This document shows positions 7,308 through 16,558 of a stretch of 36,553 bases of DNA, one piece after another. A program made the translations under genes and the position numbers. Origin of the DNA: an uncultured Lachnospira sp. (lineage in GTDB: Bacteria; Bacillota; Clostridia; Lachnospirales; Lachnospiraceae); contig CAMHLZ010000038.1 of assembly GCA_946186125.1 (NCBI GenBank), positions 1 to 36,553 of the forward strand, written 5' to 3'. Position 1 is the first letter of the stretch; each line of letters starts with the position of its first letter. The notes beneath the pieces were generated by a model. It saw only the letters and a program-made list of their open reading frames with translations, searched no databases and was not told the DNA's origin.

Positions 7308-7348
7308 AAAGCGTCGAAAATAAGGATATCTTGTTTTTGACGCTTTTT
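7308..7348 (+). terminator. rho-independent terminator
   Basis: AAAGCGTC (7308-7315) pairs with GACGCTTT (7339-7346), with an extra A/T stretch on the inner side, followed by T residues. It ends the ketopantoate reductase-LytTR transcript. Confidence 0.75.
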
Positions 7349-7394
7349 ATACTGCTTTTTTACGAAAGAAAATAGCGTTTTAAAGAAGTATGCC

Positions 7395-7422
7395 TTTATT
7401 TTATAGAAAATGATGTTAATAT
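7395..7422 (+). promoter_or_regulatory. weak promoter candidate for the secreted vWA-lipase gene
   Basis: TTTATT, a 16-base spacer and TAATAT. The -35 is poor, as expected for an activator-dependent promoter. An 8-base palindrome TAGCGCTA lies at 7436-7443, just downstream, and a related TAGCGTTT lies at 7373-7380. I could not match the known LytTR direct-repeat consensus. Confidence 0.3.
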
Positions 7423-7471
7423 ATATGTGTTATTTTAGCGCTATAGTAACAAAAAAAGGAAAGAGAGTGGA

Positions 7472-10400
7472 ATGATGAGAAAGAGTACTTTTAAAAGAAT
7501 TTCGGCGATGATTCTTGTATTATTTATGCTGATAAGCTCTGTTCAATGGAATATATTAACGGATACCGTACTTGGTGGAGAAGTAAACACCGTAATATAT
7601 TTAAAGGATAATACACAGAGTAAGTGGCTGAAAAATGATAATGCAACATTTGTATTGATTGATAACACGCATAATCATGCGATATATCAAATGACAAAGA
7701 CAGAAGAGAATTTGTGGAGCTGTGAAGTTCCTGAATCAGCTTATAATATATCTTTTTTAAGATACAATAAAGAAGGAAACATTAAGTGGAACGAATGGTC
7801 AGCAGGCGGACGTGATGAGAATAATATGTATGTGGCCTGCGGAGCAGAATATGGTCATTGGGAAAATAATGCTGCTTTTATGGAGGGACAGAAATTATAC
7901 CTTGACCTTAGAGAATTTAACAACTGGGAAAAATCAGATGCGTTATTCTATGTTAATTTTTCAAATTATTCGAAAAAGGATAACAACAATAATAATGTAC
8001 CAATTTCTTCCGATAAGGTTTCTCCAAAAAAAATATTGCCTTCATACGAAAATCACGTATACACATATACGGTTACAAAGGAAGATGAAGGAAAAACTTC
8101 TCTCAGATTCTGGAGAGGTAACGAGAACACATTATGGAATGATTCGATAGTATTCAGTTACAAGGATTATTTAAATGGCAAGAACTGTGTTAAAGCAGCT
8201 GATTGGAATAATGCCGGTGAAATAACCTATTATGAGGAAAATGTTGACGAAACGCTCGATACGGATGGTGACGGATTATATGATTATCTTGAAATTTATT
8301 TTAATACGGATAAGTTAAATCCGGATACAGACGGAGATGGTATTTCGGACTATATTGAGTTGATAAAAATTTCTACAAACCCTTTAGCTGTTGACTCTGA
8401 TAATAATTCGGTTTCTGACGGTGACGAGGATGCAGACGGAGACAGACTCACAAATATTAATGAAGTAGCATCAGGAACAGATTTGACATCAAAGGATACA
8501 GACACAGATGGTATAACAGATGGTGATGAGGTTTACGTTACACATACGCTCCCATTAGTGTTTGATACGGATAATGATGGAGTATGTGACGGACGCGAAT
8601 TAGAATTGGGCACAGATCCGCTTGTGGCAGATTCAGAATTTCATGTTAATCTTGTAAGTGAAGATGAGGACAGTGTAAAGGCATCTGTTGACATTAATCT
8701 TACAGGTGAACAGGTTGATACTCTTGATGTGAGTAAGGTTGATAATGAATTTTTATTCCCTGAGACAATGCCAGGTTACATTGGAGGAGCATATAATTTC
8801 CATGTAGATGGAACATTTGACAGTGCTACACTTCAGTTTGAGTTTGATGAGGCACTATTATCAAATCCGGATTTTGATCCTGTAATCTATTATTTTAACG
8901 AAGAAGAGCAACAGCTTGAAGCACTTGATACTACTGTTACTGCAAATACAGCTTCAGCAACGGTTAATCATTTTTCTAACTATATACTTATAGACCGTAA
9001 GTTATACGAGGCAAGCTACAGATGGGAAGATGAGTGGAAAGAGTCAGAATACTCAAAGGTTGAAATAGTATTTGTTATTGATGATTCGGGAAGTATGGTT
9101 TCAAACGACCCCGCAAATCAAAGATTGACTGTAACAAAAAATCTTATTGATAACCTCCCAAAGGACAGTAAGATGGGCGTGGTAAAATTTGCAACAAATA
9201 CATCTGTGTTAACATCAAAACTGACTACTGACAAGGATGAGGCAAAATCATTCCTGACAACGGCCGATTTTGTATCGTATGGTAACACATACATGTATAC
9301 TGCCATTAGAAATGGATTTAATTTATATGAATCTGCTGAGCCTGATGTATTGAAAATGATGGTGGTTCTCAGTGATGGAGCTGCACATGATACAAGTATG
9401 CATTCTTCAATAGTTTCACAGGCAGTTAATAAGAATGTCAAAATATATACAGTTGGTCTTGGAAATCAGACGTCATATTTTAATAATTATCTGAAGCCGT
9501 TAGCAACATCAACTACAGGTAATTTTTATCTTGCAAGTAATTCGGACGAACTTAATAAGATTTTTGATGACATCAATAAGAAAATCGAATTAGATCTCGA
9601 TACTGATAATGACGGAATCAGCGACTACTATGAAGAACATATGGTAATGTTTAACGGAGAAAATGTTCCTATGGACAAGAATAATCCGGATAGTGATGGT
9701 GATGGAGTTTCAGATGGTGATGAATTCGAAGAATTTAAAATCGAATACAACGCGGACAGAACAAAAATACACGTCACAGGAAAATTCAAGTCAAATCCTG
9801 CAGCAGTAGATACTGATTTTGACGGAATTAATGATGATAAGGATGCAAAGCCGATTGATAATAACTTTAAGGGAATATTGAAGAACAAATATGGTGATGA
9901 TACGGTTAGCAGTAATGTTGAATATAAGATGGATTACAAATGGTTCTTTGACAATAATACGGTATATAATAAAGACTTAAGCGTTATATCAAGTCTTTAT
10001 GCTACTGACATATATGCAGACAGTACATTATCAGTAAAAGATTCCGGAAACAATAATATTGTCGGTTCTGTAAATATACCTGATGTTATGAAGGCTTTTG
10101 GTATGGAAAATACTAAAAAGGTTTCACTTGCCGGAAGTTACAGTGATAAACATGTATCAGAAGTAGGTTTGGGTTACCGTGAAGTTACGTATAAGGATGA
10201 GACAAAGAAAATCGTTTCTGTAGTCGTACGTGGAACGAACGGAACGATTGAAGAGTGGTCAAGTAACTTTGATATCGGTGAGGATTCAACGTTTGGTACA
10301 AGTTCTGACTGGAAGAATAAGGATAATCATAAAGGGTTCGATGTAGCAGCAAACAGAATCATGAGAGTCGTTGATCAGTATCTTTCAGAGAATGGTTTAA

Positions 10401-11182
10401 ATGCATCTGACTGTGTATTCTGGATTACCGGACATTCAAGAGGTGCGGGAATTGCCAATATTATAGGTGCAGAATATGAAAAGAATGGAAGAACATCATT
10501 CACATACACATTTGCTTCACCAAATACAACTCTCGTAAGCAACGCAACAAGCTTTAATACGATATTTAATGTTGTAAATACAGATGACTTCGTTCCATAT
10601 CTTCCGGTAACGGATTGGGGATATACACGTTATGGACGTACAGCATCTGTAAGTATTGCGTCAAACTATGAGAAACAGTGGGAAAAACTCACATCAATAG
10701 GAGATTATGATCCTGATACTTTTGGACTTGATGAAACAATTAAGGCTATAGGAGATATTATTCCAAGCGGGGATGCAAGAGTAGAAGCATACAAATACAC
10801 CTGCAAGTGCCATGGCGATAATTCAAGTAATAATATAACCATTAAGAATCGTGGTATGTCTAAAAATAGCAGAGAAGAGGCTATTGCAAAGATTCCAGAC
10901 AATGCTTTGCCATATTGTAAAATTACAAGGTATGATGGCCGCTGGTTCTGGGGATGGGATTTTGAGGTATGCCAGACACCTCAATACTTTATGCAGATAC
11001 TTGCAGCAAAAATGGGTGGAAAAATATCAAACTACCGATTTGTAGTTGAATTGAATATTGCAGACAGATATGAAAATGCTAAAACTCAGTTAATTCAATC
11101 AGCTTTAGGTGGACTTGAGCATCCGCATTATCCGGAATCATATTACGTACTTGCTAAAAATATTAGTTCAGGACGTTTTTAA
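7472..11182 (+). CDS. large secreted protein: binding modules, TSP3 repeats, vWA domain, class 3 lipase domain
   Basis: Exported protein of 1236 residues. A signal peptide covers about 1-35. Two related beta-rich modules follow (about 38-130 and 135-245, with YLKDNTQSKWLKN and YLDLREFNNWEKS as equivalent strands), perhaps carbohydrate-binding. Residues 258-390 are thrombospondin type 3-like calcium repeats (DTDGDGLYDY, DTDGDGISDY and others). A von Willebrand A domain (about 530-705) has the MIDAS metal site D537-D-S539-G-S541. A second calcium-repeat block (about 707-797) leads to a class 3 lipase-like domain with nucleophile elbow GHSRG (Ser989) and Asp1039 (DDFVP); the catalytic His is probably in the C-terminal LEHPHYPES segment. 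There is no LPxTG or C-terminal anchor, so it may be released or held by the N-terminal modules. ATG codons at 7472 and 7475 are both possible. Lipid, ester or another substrate cannot be told. Confidence 0.85.
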   Translation: MMRKSTFKRISAMILVLFMLISSVQWNILTDTVLGGEVNTVIYLKDNTQSKWLKNDNATFVLIDNTHNHAIYQMTKTEENLWSCEVPESAYNISFLRYNKEGNIKWNEWSAGGRDENNMYVACGAEYGHWENNAAFMEGQKLYLDLREFNNWEKSDALFYVNFSNYSKKDNNNNNVPISSDKVSPKKILPSYENHVYTYTVTKEDEGKTSLRFWRGNENTLWNDSIVFSYKDYLNGKNCVKAADWNNAGEITYYEENVDETLDTDGDGLYDYLEIYFNTDKLNPDTDGDGISDYIELIKISTNPLAVDSDNNSVSDGDEDADGDRLTNINEVASGTDLTSKDTDTDGITDGDEVYVTHTLPLVFDTDNDGVCDGRELELGTDPLVADSEFHVNLVSEDEDSVKASVDINLTGEQVDTLDVSKVDNEFLFPETMPGYIGGAYNFHVDGTFDSATLQFEFDEALLSNPDFDPVIYYFNEEEQQLEALDTTVTANTASATVNHFSNYILIDRKLYEASYRWEDEWKESEYSKVEIVFVIDDSGSMVSNDPANQRLTVTKNLIDNLPKDSKMGVVKFATNTSVLTSKLTTDKDEAKSFLTTADFVSYGNTYMYTAIRNGFNLYESAEPDVLKMMVVLSDGAAHDTSMHSSIVSQAVNKNVKIYTVGLGNQTSYFNNYLKPLATSTTGNFYLASNSDELNKIFDDINKKIELDLDTDNDGISDYYEEHMVMFNGENVPMDKNNPDSDGDGVSDGDEFEEFKIEYNADRTKIHVTGKFKSNPAAVDTDFDGINDDKDAKPIDNNFKGILKNKYGDDTVSSNVEYKMDYKWFFDNNTVYNKDLSVISSLYATDIYADSTLSVKDSGNNNIVGSVNIPDVMKAFGMENTKKVSLAGSYSDKHVSEVGLGYREVTYKDETKKIVSVVVRGTNGTIEEWSSNFDIGEDSTFGTSSDWKNKDNHKGFDVAANRIMRVVDQYLSENGLNASDCVFWITGHSRGAGIANIIGAEYEKNGRTSFTYTFASPNTTLVSNATSFNTIFNVVNTDDFVPYLPVTDWGYTRYGRTASVSIASNYEKQWEKLTSIGDYDPDTFGLDETIKAIGDIIPSGDARVEAYKYTCKCHGDNSSNNITIKNRGMSKNSREEAIAKIPDNALPYCKITRYDGRWFWGWDFEVCQTPQYFMQILAAKMGGKISNYRFVVELNIADRYENAKTQLIQSALGGLEHPHYPESYYVLAKNISSGRF

Positions 11183-11202
11183 TTAATAACAAAATAAAAA
11201 AT

Positions 11203-11238
11203 GAGAGACAGGGAAAAAGTTTATCTCTGTCTCTTTTT
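11203..11238. terminator. bidirectional terminator
   Basis: GAGAGACAG (11203-11211) pairs with CTGTCTCTT (11227-11235), flanked by A residues on the left and T residues on the right. It serves the vWA-lipase gene and overlaps the 3' end of the convergent membrane-protein gene. Confidence 0.75.
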
Positions 11239-11670
11239 AAGACTTATTTTAATCAGGGCTGTGACGATTAGAATAAGCAGCGCGTATACAAATAATATAA
11301 AACCGAAGAATATAATATTACCGGTAATGGTAAATCCTATATGATACAAAGTGGATTTTTCTTCAGCAAATTTATAAAGCAGATCATTAACTCCGCCAGA
11401 TATCAGAACTAGTATAAAATCGGTTAGTAAAAAAAGTATAAGCGGTTTGGCAGGCCTTTTTATAAAAAACGAAACAAGCAGAATAAAAAGGCAGAGTGCA
11501 AAAATACCGGAAGATATTATTAAGATCCACATGAAAAGTAAAAAAAGAGTTAAACAGAGCGGATCCAATCCCGGTATATTTGATGTACAATAGAATCCAA
11601 TAAGTGATAAAAGAGCAACTATACCATCAATAATTGTAAATATTTTTAAACGTTTCATACAAATATTCAT
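11221..11670 (-). CDS. hypothetical four-helix membrane protein
   Basis: A 149-residue protein with four strongly hydrophobic segments (about 9-29, 40-68, 76-95 and 113-140), short loops and a basic C-terminus (KISLKKRQR). No recognisable motif or family. AGGAAAGG lies directly before the ATG at 11670; a second ATG at 11658 in the same frame is also possible. It is a single gene, convergent with the vWA-lipase gene, and its promoter is overlapped by a perfect palindrome, suggesting specific regulation. Function unknown. Confidence 0.7.
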   Translation of the reverse strand: MNICMKRLKIFTIIDGIVALLSLIGFYCTSNIPGLDPLCLTLFLLFMWILIISSGIFALCLFILLVSFFIKRPAKPLILFLLTDFILVLISGGVNDLLYKFAEEKSTLYHIGFTITGNIIFFGFILFVYALLILIVTALIKISLKKRQR

Positions 11671-11680
11671 ACCTTTCCTA

Positions 11681-11721
11681 TTATGATAACACTATCATAA
11701 CACATATATTAACGAAATCAA
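11681..11721 (-). promoter_or_regulatory. promoter with an overlapping operator-like palindrome
   Basis: TTATGATA-ACAC-TATCATAA (11681-11700) is a perfect 8-bp inverted repeat. On the minus strand it contains TATGAT, which with TTGATT (11721-11716) 16 bases upstream makes a promoter for the gene at 11221-11670. A repressor bound there would block the -10 region. Confidence 0.5.
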
Positions 11722-11776
11722 TATACAATTCGTATACGGACAGTTTTGTTTCGAAAATAAACATAATAATCATTAA

Positions 11777-11801
11777 TAAATTAATCGAAAAAAACCGATA
11801 T
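11777..11801 (+). promoter_or_regulatory. SigD (flagellar sigma)-like promoter candidate
   Basis: CCGATAT (11795-11801) matches the -10 core of SigD/FliA promoters, preceded by TAAA at 11777-11780 with 14 bases between. The spacing is about two bases shorter than the usual TAAA-N15-GCCGATAT, so the call is tentative. Confidence 0.4.
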
Positions 11802-11825
11802 AACTCATAGATGAGTTGACATGGC

Positions 11826-11856
11826 AATAGGGATGAGACGGAGTTTGTCCCTTATT
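11826..11856 (+). other. leader hairpin before the DUF6033 gene
   Basis: AATAGGGA pairs with TCCCTTATT, with one bulged T, around a 14-base loop; it ends four bases before the AAGGAGG ribosome binding site. There is no T-tract; it may affect mRNA stability or translation. Confidence 0.4.
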
Positions 11857-11875
11857 ATTTCAAGGAGGAATGATT

Positions 11876-12691
11876 ATGAGTAATGTTTCTACAATTGTGA
11901 ACAATACGTATACGTATGAAGCGCAAAAAGTTAAGAAGACAAATGAAAAAACAGAGGATGTCGCAAAAGAAACTAAGAAGAGTGAAGCAACAGATAATGC
12001 CGCAAAAACTTATGGCAAATCAAATGTATCGGGAAAAACAATCGGTACCCCGCAGTTAAGTGAAAAGGCGGCAAAATACTATGAAAAGCTTAAGAGCAAG
12101 TATAATAATATGGATTTTATTCTTGTGAGTGAAGATCAGAAAGAAAATGCAAAAGCACAAGCCGGTCGTTATGCCAATGCAAATAAGATGGTTGTATTGG
12201 TGGATGAAGACAAGATTGAACGAATGGCTGAAGATGAAGCATATCGCGAGAAGTATGAAGGTATTATCAGAGATGCAGCGACGGGACTGTCACAGATGAA
12301 GGAATCAGTAGCTGCTACCGGAGCAAATGTAAAAGGATTTGGAATGCAGATTGATGATAATGGAACTGCATCATATTTTGCAGTGCTTGAAAAATCGAGT
12401 GCTGCACAGAAAGAGAGAATAGAAAAAAATATCCAGAAGAAGGCTGAAGCAAAAAAAGCAGAAGAAAAGAAAGTAAAAAAAGAAGAGCAGGAAGAACGGC
12501 TGAAAAATAAAGGTAGTGAAAAAACAGAGAAAAACGTAAAAACCAAAGAATCGGATACAGTTACGGTTACGGCATCTTCCATTGAGGAACTTGTAACAAA
12601 AATATCCGATAAAATGCAGGAATTTATGAGTGACCGCGCGATTACGGATGAGGAAAAACAAGTTGGAAGAAATGTAGATTTTTCAATCTGA
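11876..12691 (+). CDS. DUF6033 family protein
   Basis: A 271-residue, charged, soluble protein without signal peptide. The N-terminal 55 residues are low-complexity (rich in Lys, Glu, Thr and Ala). The central part (about 58-180) matches what I know of DUF6033 proteins of Lachnospiraceae: LSEKAAKYYEKLKSKYNNMD, a VLVDEDKIERMAEDEAYREK segment and FAVLEKSSAAQKERIE. The last 90 residues form a long Lys/Glu-rich, probably coiled-coil stretch. The ATG at 11876 is eight bases after AAGGAGG and is preferred over the ATG at 11870, which is too close. Function is unknown. The SigD-like promoter upstream and the convergent chemotaxis receptor suggest, by inference only, a link to motility. Confidence 0.72.
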   Translation: MSNVSTIVNNTYTYEAQKVKKTNEKTEDVAKETKKSEATDNAAKTYGKSNVSGKTIGTPQLSEKAAKYYEKLKSKYNNMDFILVSEDQKENAKAQAGRYANANKMVVLVDEDKIERMAEDEAYREKYEGIIRDAATGLSQMKESVAATGANVKGFGMQIDDNGTASYFAVLEKSSAAQKERIEKNIQKKAEAKKAEEKKVKKEEQEERLKNKGSEKTEKNVKTKESDTVTVTASSIEELVTKISDKMQEFMSDRAITDEEKQVGRNVDFSI

Positions 12692-12710
12692 GTGAGATTA
12701 TAAAACAATA

Positions 12711-12748
12711 AAAATGGTGCACATCGCATAAGCATGTGCACCATTTTT
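12711..12748. terminator. strong bidirectional terminator
   Basis: AAAATGGTGCACAT and ATGTGCACCATTTT form a perfect 14-bp stem with a 9-base loop, with A and T tracts on the two sides. It serves the DUF6033 gene and the convergent MCP gene. Confidence 0.92.
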
Positions 12749-12750
12749 AG

Positions 12751-14754
12751 TTAAATAAATTCCAATTTAAAGAATTGCAATTCGGTATTAAGCGCATTAG
12801 AAAGATTATTAAGTTCTTCTGCAGATTGAGCAAGTAAATTAACTGTTGCATTTAATTCCTGCATAGAAGCTGAAGTTTCTTCAGTTGCAGCTGCATTTTC
12901 TTCAGATATTGTAGCAAGCGCTTCCATTGCATCAGTAATAATCATCTTAGAAGAAGCACAATCTTCTGCGAGAGAAGAAATGCCGGTAATACCTTCTGAA
13001 GTTTCTTTAACACCGCTAATAAGCTGTTCTACTATAGAAACGGTATCTGATAAAATCTCCTGTACCTTTTTGGTAATCTGTTCAACATCAACAGATCTGT
13101 TGGTTGAATTAGCAGATGCATCAAGAAGATTTTTCATTTCTCTGTGAATCTGTTCAACAGTAGTAGCTGATTCTGTTGCAAGATTACCGATTTCTTCAGC
13201 AACAACGGCAAATCCACGACCTGCATCACCGGCACGGGCAGCTTCTATAGAAGCATTAAGGGCGAGCATACTGGTCTGTGAAGCAATAGATGAAATGCTC
13301 TCTAACATTGTATTAACCGCATCGACTGCTTTACTTGTTGTCTTGATGCCATCGTTAATATCATCCATAGCTTTCTGCATCTGATGCATACTGTCAGATA
13401 ATTTTGAAATCTGTTCGGCAGAAGAAGCACTTTGATCATCCATATCTTTTGCGGTTATCAAAAGAGCTTCTGCATTATCAGAAACCTTCTGCACGCCATC
13501 AGATAAATGACCAACATTTTCAACAGCCTGCTGCACGTTGTCAGCCTGTTCATTTGCACCTTTTGCAATCTCCTGAACAGCCTCTGAAACACCGTCTGAT
13601 GTATCTGAAATCTGATCAGCCGTCAGTGCGAGCTCGGTAGATGCATTTCCGACTTTGGTGACAGCATCCTTAACAGTTGTGATAACACCGCGTATGTGTT
13701 CAGTCATGATATTGGTATTTTTGACAATATTACCAAATTCATCTTTTCGATTATCAAATCCTTCTATCTGCTGGAACGAACCTTCTGACAACTTTGTAAT
13801 GGCATTATCAATAGCCTTTATAGGATCAACAAGCATCTTTGAAAAGAGAAGTGTAACAATTGTGCTTATAAGTAACATTATAAGTGTTACAACAACGGAT
13901 GCAATCTGAGTCATTTGTGCATTTCTGTTAACGGCATCCGCATCTCTGTTGCATAGTATACACCATCCGGTTACAGGTTCTCTCTTATATGAAATCAAGG
14001 CATTGAATTTACCGTTATCTGCAGTATATGTATCCTCATCTTTTGAAGATGTCATACATGTTGCAGAAGAAAGGTCTTCCGGTTCATCTTCTGCACTAAT
14101 CTCATGATCAGAATGAGCGGCAACCATACCTGCTGAATCGACTATCAGGCAGTCTTTCATGCCTTTTTCAACGTGGTCGGCCAAAAACTGGTGGAATGTT
14201 GACATATCTACATTATGCTGGGCAACACCAAGCACTGTCTTGCCGTCTGTATCAAGAATGGGAACTGCTATACAGGACATCCTGGTGCCTGTTGAACGGC
14301 TGACGATAACATCTGATATAAAAATACTTCCTTTCATGGCTCCCTGGAAATAATCTCTGTCAGCGATTTCAACACAATCACCTACACTACGTAATATCTG
14401 CATACCATCGGTATTAGAGATTGCGGTTGTACATCCGTCATCAATAACAGCGTCAACTGCTTTCATGTGTGCAAAAACCTGTTCTTTTGTAATTCCTGAT
14501 GCATCACCATACTTCATATAAGCTATTGTAGATGGTGAAAGAGCAAATCCTTCAAGCAAATAGACGTCTTTCTTTACTATTTCAGTCAGATCGTTTTCAA
14601 TCAAATTAACCTGCATCTGATTCATATCTTCGGCATTAGTTATAGCCGTATTGACGGAATTAATAGAAGAAAAAACCGTGATTACAATTGCTGTAATGAG
14701 TAAAGGAATTAAACTCATAATAAGAAGTTTTGTTTTAGTTTTAAAATTTTTCAT
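12751..14754 (-). CDS. methyl-accepting chemotaxis protein with dCache sensor
   Basis: Membrane chemoreceptor of 667 residues. A membrane segment at about 8-30 is followed by an extracellular double-Cache-type sensor (about 33-278, including [11 protein letters not shown] and [13 protein letters not shown]), a second membrane segment (about 279-300), a HAMP domain and a cytoplasmic signalling domain. The signalling hairpin tip contains [21 protein letters not shown] near residue 505, the contact site for CheA and CheW. There is no C-terminal CheR/CheB tether pentapeptide. The start at 14754 is two bases after AAGGAGGAAC; an in-frame ATG 18 bases further upstream lacks a site. The ligand cannot be told; Cache sensors often bind amino acids or organic acids. 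It stands alone, without other chemotaxis genes nearby. Confidence 0.93.
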   Translation of the reverse strand: MKNFKTKTKLLIMSLIPLLITAIVITVFSSINSVNTAITNAEDMNQMQVNLIENDLTEIVKKDVYLLEGFALSPSTIAYMKYGDASGITKEQVFAHMKAVDAVIDDGCTTAISNTDGMQILRSVGDCVEIADRDYFQGAMKGSIFISDVIVSRSTGTRMSCIAVPILDTDGKTVLGVAQHNVDMSTFHQFLADHVEKGMKDCLIVDSAGMVAAHSDHEISAEDEPEDLSSATCMTSSKDEDTYTADNGKFNALISYKREPVTGWCILCNRDADAVNRNAQMTQIASVVVTLIMLLISTIVTLLFSKMLVDPIKAIDNAITKLSEGSFQQIEGFDNRKDEFGNIVKNTNIMTEHIRGVITTVKDAVTKVGNASTELALTADQISDTSDGVSEAVQEIAKGANEQADNVQQAVENVGHLSDGVQKVSDNAEALLITAKDMDDQSASSAEQISKLSDSMHQMQKAMDDINDGIKTTSKAVDAVNTMLESISSIASQTSMLALNASIEAARAGDAGRGFAVVAEEIGNLATESATTVEQIHREMKNLLDASANSTNRSVDVEQITKKVQEILSDTVSIVEQLISGVKETSEGITGISSLAEDCASSKMIITDAMEALATISEENAAATEETSASMQELNATVNLLAQSAEELNNLSNALNTELQFFKLEFI

Positions 14755-14795
14755 ATGTTCCTCCTTCTCCATAAAAATATGGTATTTATGAAATA

Positions 14796-14824
14796 ATTAT
14801 AAGACAAAAAATGGTAGCAGTCAA
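14796..14824 (-). promoter_or_regulatory. sigma-A promoter of the MCP gene
   Basis: On the minus strand TTGACT (14824-14819), a 17-base spacer and a perfect TATAAT (14801-14796). It lies in the 75-base gap downstream of the protease gene. Confidence 0.75.
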
Positions 14825-14829
14825 CGATA

Positions 14830-16509
14830 TTATGTGTTTTTGATTGGTAAATTTACACATAATTTCCCCCATCCGGACTGGTAATTTGGTAAAGTTAACG
14901 AGAAATTGAGAGGCTGTGCGCTGTCTATCATGTATGCTTTGATTTTTTCACCGTATAAAAAAGGATCATTTCCTCTGGTTATGCCATATTCCATAAGGAG
15001 TGCGGCACTGCCGGTTACAAATGGAGTAGAAAAAGAAGTTCCGGTATTAAGAGTATTATTAACAAGCAGGTTAACACCGGGGGCGACCAGCTCCGGTTTG
15101 CTTATTGTCGTGCCGGACAGCATGCTTACATAGCCTCTGCCGGAGAAAGGGGCTATAGTATCAAATGCCTGATTATATGCTCCTACAGATATAACCCGTA
15201 AAGCAGTAGAAGGAACAGTAAATGAAAGGGCACCGTCGGATTCTTCAAAACCGGTACCGTTGCTTAGTGAACCGGCTGACGGCAGCCATAAATCATATCT
15301 TCCTGTAACAACATTTCTTGAAATAATCCGTATAATCCATACTCCCGAAGCAATATAGTTATAGTCGGGAATCATTTCAATGAAGAGTTCCTGCCTTTTA
15401 GAGTAAGGAGACGGGGTTCCATAGTACATAAGAAGTGTTGTGCCGTCTAAATTAGCACGAATTACGGAGTTGAATTTATCTATACGTGCAGAACTAATTC
15501 CAGAAGGGCTTACAATTTCAATGAAAATGTCATCCTGATAATCTTTCCATAATTGTATATTCAGAGAAGTCTCGAATAGAGCAACATTTAATTTTATATC
15601 TTTTGAGGAATATCCGGGAATATTTCCGCCTATATGAGTTGCGGCAAGTCCTTCATTTCCTGTTCCAACGCATATACAGTTTTTCCAGAACAGACAGCAT
15701 TCATTCAGAAATGTTTCCAGAAGAGAAGTCCCGGTGTGGTCGCCGTAATTATTGCCAAAACTGATATTTATTGCAACAGGAAGACCGTACTCAGCACTTT
15801 TTAAAAGCACATAATTTACAGCCTGCATCAATTGAGTGGTACGTGGAAAGTTTCCCGGGATGGAGATACCCATTTTGACAGCTATTATCATAGCATCTTT
15901 TGCAACACCGCTTCTGCCGCAGGCGATTGTAGCAACATTTGTACCGTGACCTGTAATATCGTATCCCGGATAGAATTCATTGTCAGAAGAAATAAGGAGA
16001 TTGTTAATCTCTGTAGAATCTAAGAATGTATTGTCGGTCTGGTCCCAGATATTTAAGATTCTGGTGGTCCCGTCAGGATTTTTAAATTCAGTACTTCTGA
16101 TATCAATACCGGTATCTATAATAGCGACAATAACTCCTTTTCCGGTCAATCCCTTCTGACTGTCAGGCAGCCTTAATTGAAGTGGTGTGATACAACTTTC
16201 TGCCAAAGCATCCGTGAGTTCAAAATACAACCCTTTCGGTTTTTCGATATATTCAATCAAAGGTTCATTTGAAAGTGGAGTTATGTATTCTTCGGGCGTA
16301 ATTACAATTGCATATCTGTTAAGAAGAGGAAATACGGCAATCACCGGATATTTATCAGTCAGCTGTCTTATATCACCATTGTATTTTATAATCAGTTCCC
16401 AGGTTTTTTCAGAAGAATTAAATCCTGAATTAAGGTCAGGAGATTTTGCTCGCTCGCTTTCATTTATCCCGAGACTCAGATTAAGGAGATTTTCCAATTT
16501 CTGGTTCAT
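14830..16509 (-). CDS. S8 family (Csp-like) subtilisin-type protease, catalytic triad intact
   Basis: Serine protease of 559 residues. Asp132 (VAIIDTGID), His188 (GHGTNVA), oxyanion Asn285 (GTGNEG) and Ser492 (GTSFSTP) are all present. Residues 36-110 resemble the short prodomain of Csp proteases (a KYNGDIRQL strand, PLLNRYAIVI). A beta-rich insertion of about 150 residues (roughly 300-445) lies between the oxyanion Asn and the Ser, in the place of the jelly-roll domain of Clostridium CspB. There is no signal peptide, so it is cytoplasmic, spore-located or exported unconventionally. AGAGG lies five bases before the ATG. Csp proteases activate the spore cortex hydrolase SleC in clostridia, but no germination gene is seen here. 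It is divergent from a homologue lacking the catalytic Ser. Confidence 0.9.
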   Translation of the reverse strand: MNQKLENLLNLSLGINESERAKSPDLNSGFNSSEKTWELIIKYNGDIRQLTDKYPVIAVFPLLNRYAIVITPEEYITPLSNEPLIEYIEKPKGLYFELTDALAESCITPLQLRLPDSQKGLTGKGVIVAIIDTGIDIRSTEFKNPDGTTRILNIWDQTDNTFLDSTEINNLLISSDNEFYPGYDITGHGTNVATIACGRSGVAKDAMIIAVKMGISIPGNFPRTTQLMQAVNYVLLKSAEYGLPVAINISFGNNYGDHTGTSLLETFLNECCLFWKNCICVGTGNEGLAATHIGGNIPGYSSKDIKLNVALFETSLNIQLWKDYQDDIFIEIVSPSGISSARIDKFNSVIRANLDGTTLLMYYGTPSPYSKRQELFIEMIPDYNYIASGVWIIRIISRNVVTGRYDLWLPSAGSLSNGTGFEESDGALSFTVPSTALRVISVGAYNQAFDTIAPFSGRGYVSMLSGTTISKPELVAPGVNLLVNNTLNTGTSFSTPFVTGSAALLMEYGITRGNDPFLYGEKIKAYMIDSAQPLNFSLTLPNYQSGWGKLCVNLPIKNT

Positions 16510-16558
16510 ATTAAACCTCTTTATGTTATAGTTTTATAAAATTATATGATAATTTACA

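Noticed and set aside
8245-8630. Repeated Asp/Gly-rich DNA that might look like a tandem repeat or CRISPR-like array.
   Set aside because: It is in-frame coding sequence for TSP3-like calcium repeats, with irregular spacing and no constant repeat unit.
12169-12744. Long Ser/Phe-rich minus-strand frame opposite the DUF6033 gene.
   Set aside because: Antisense shadow of the Lys/Glu-rich coding sequence; composition and lack of a ribosome binding site argue against it.
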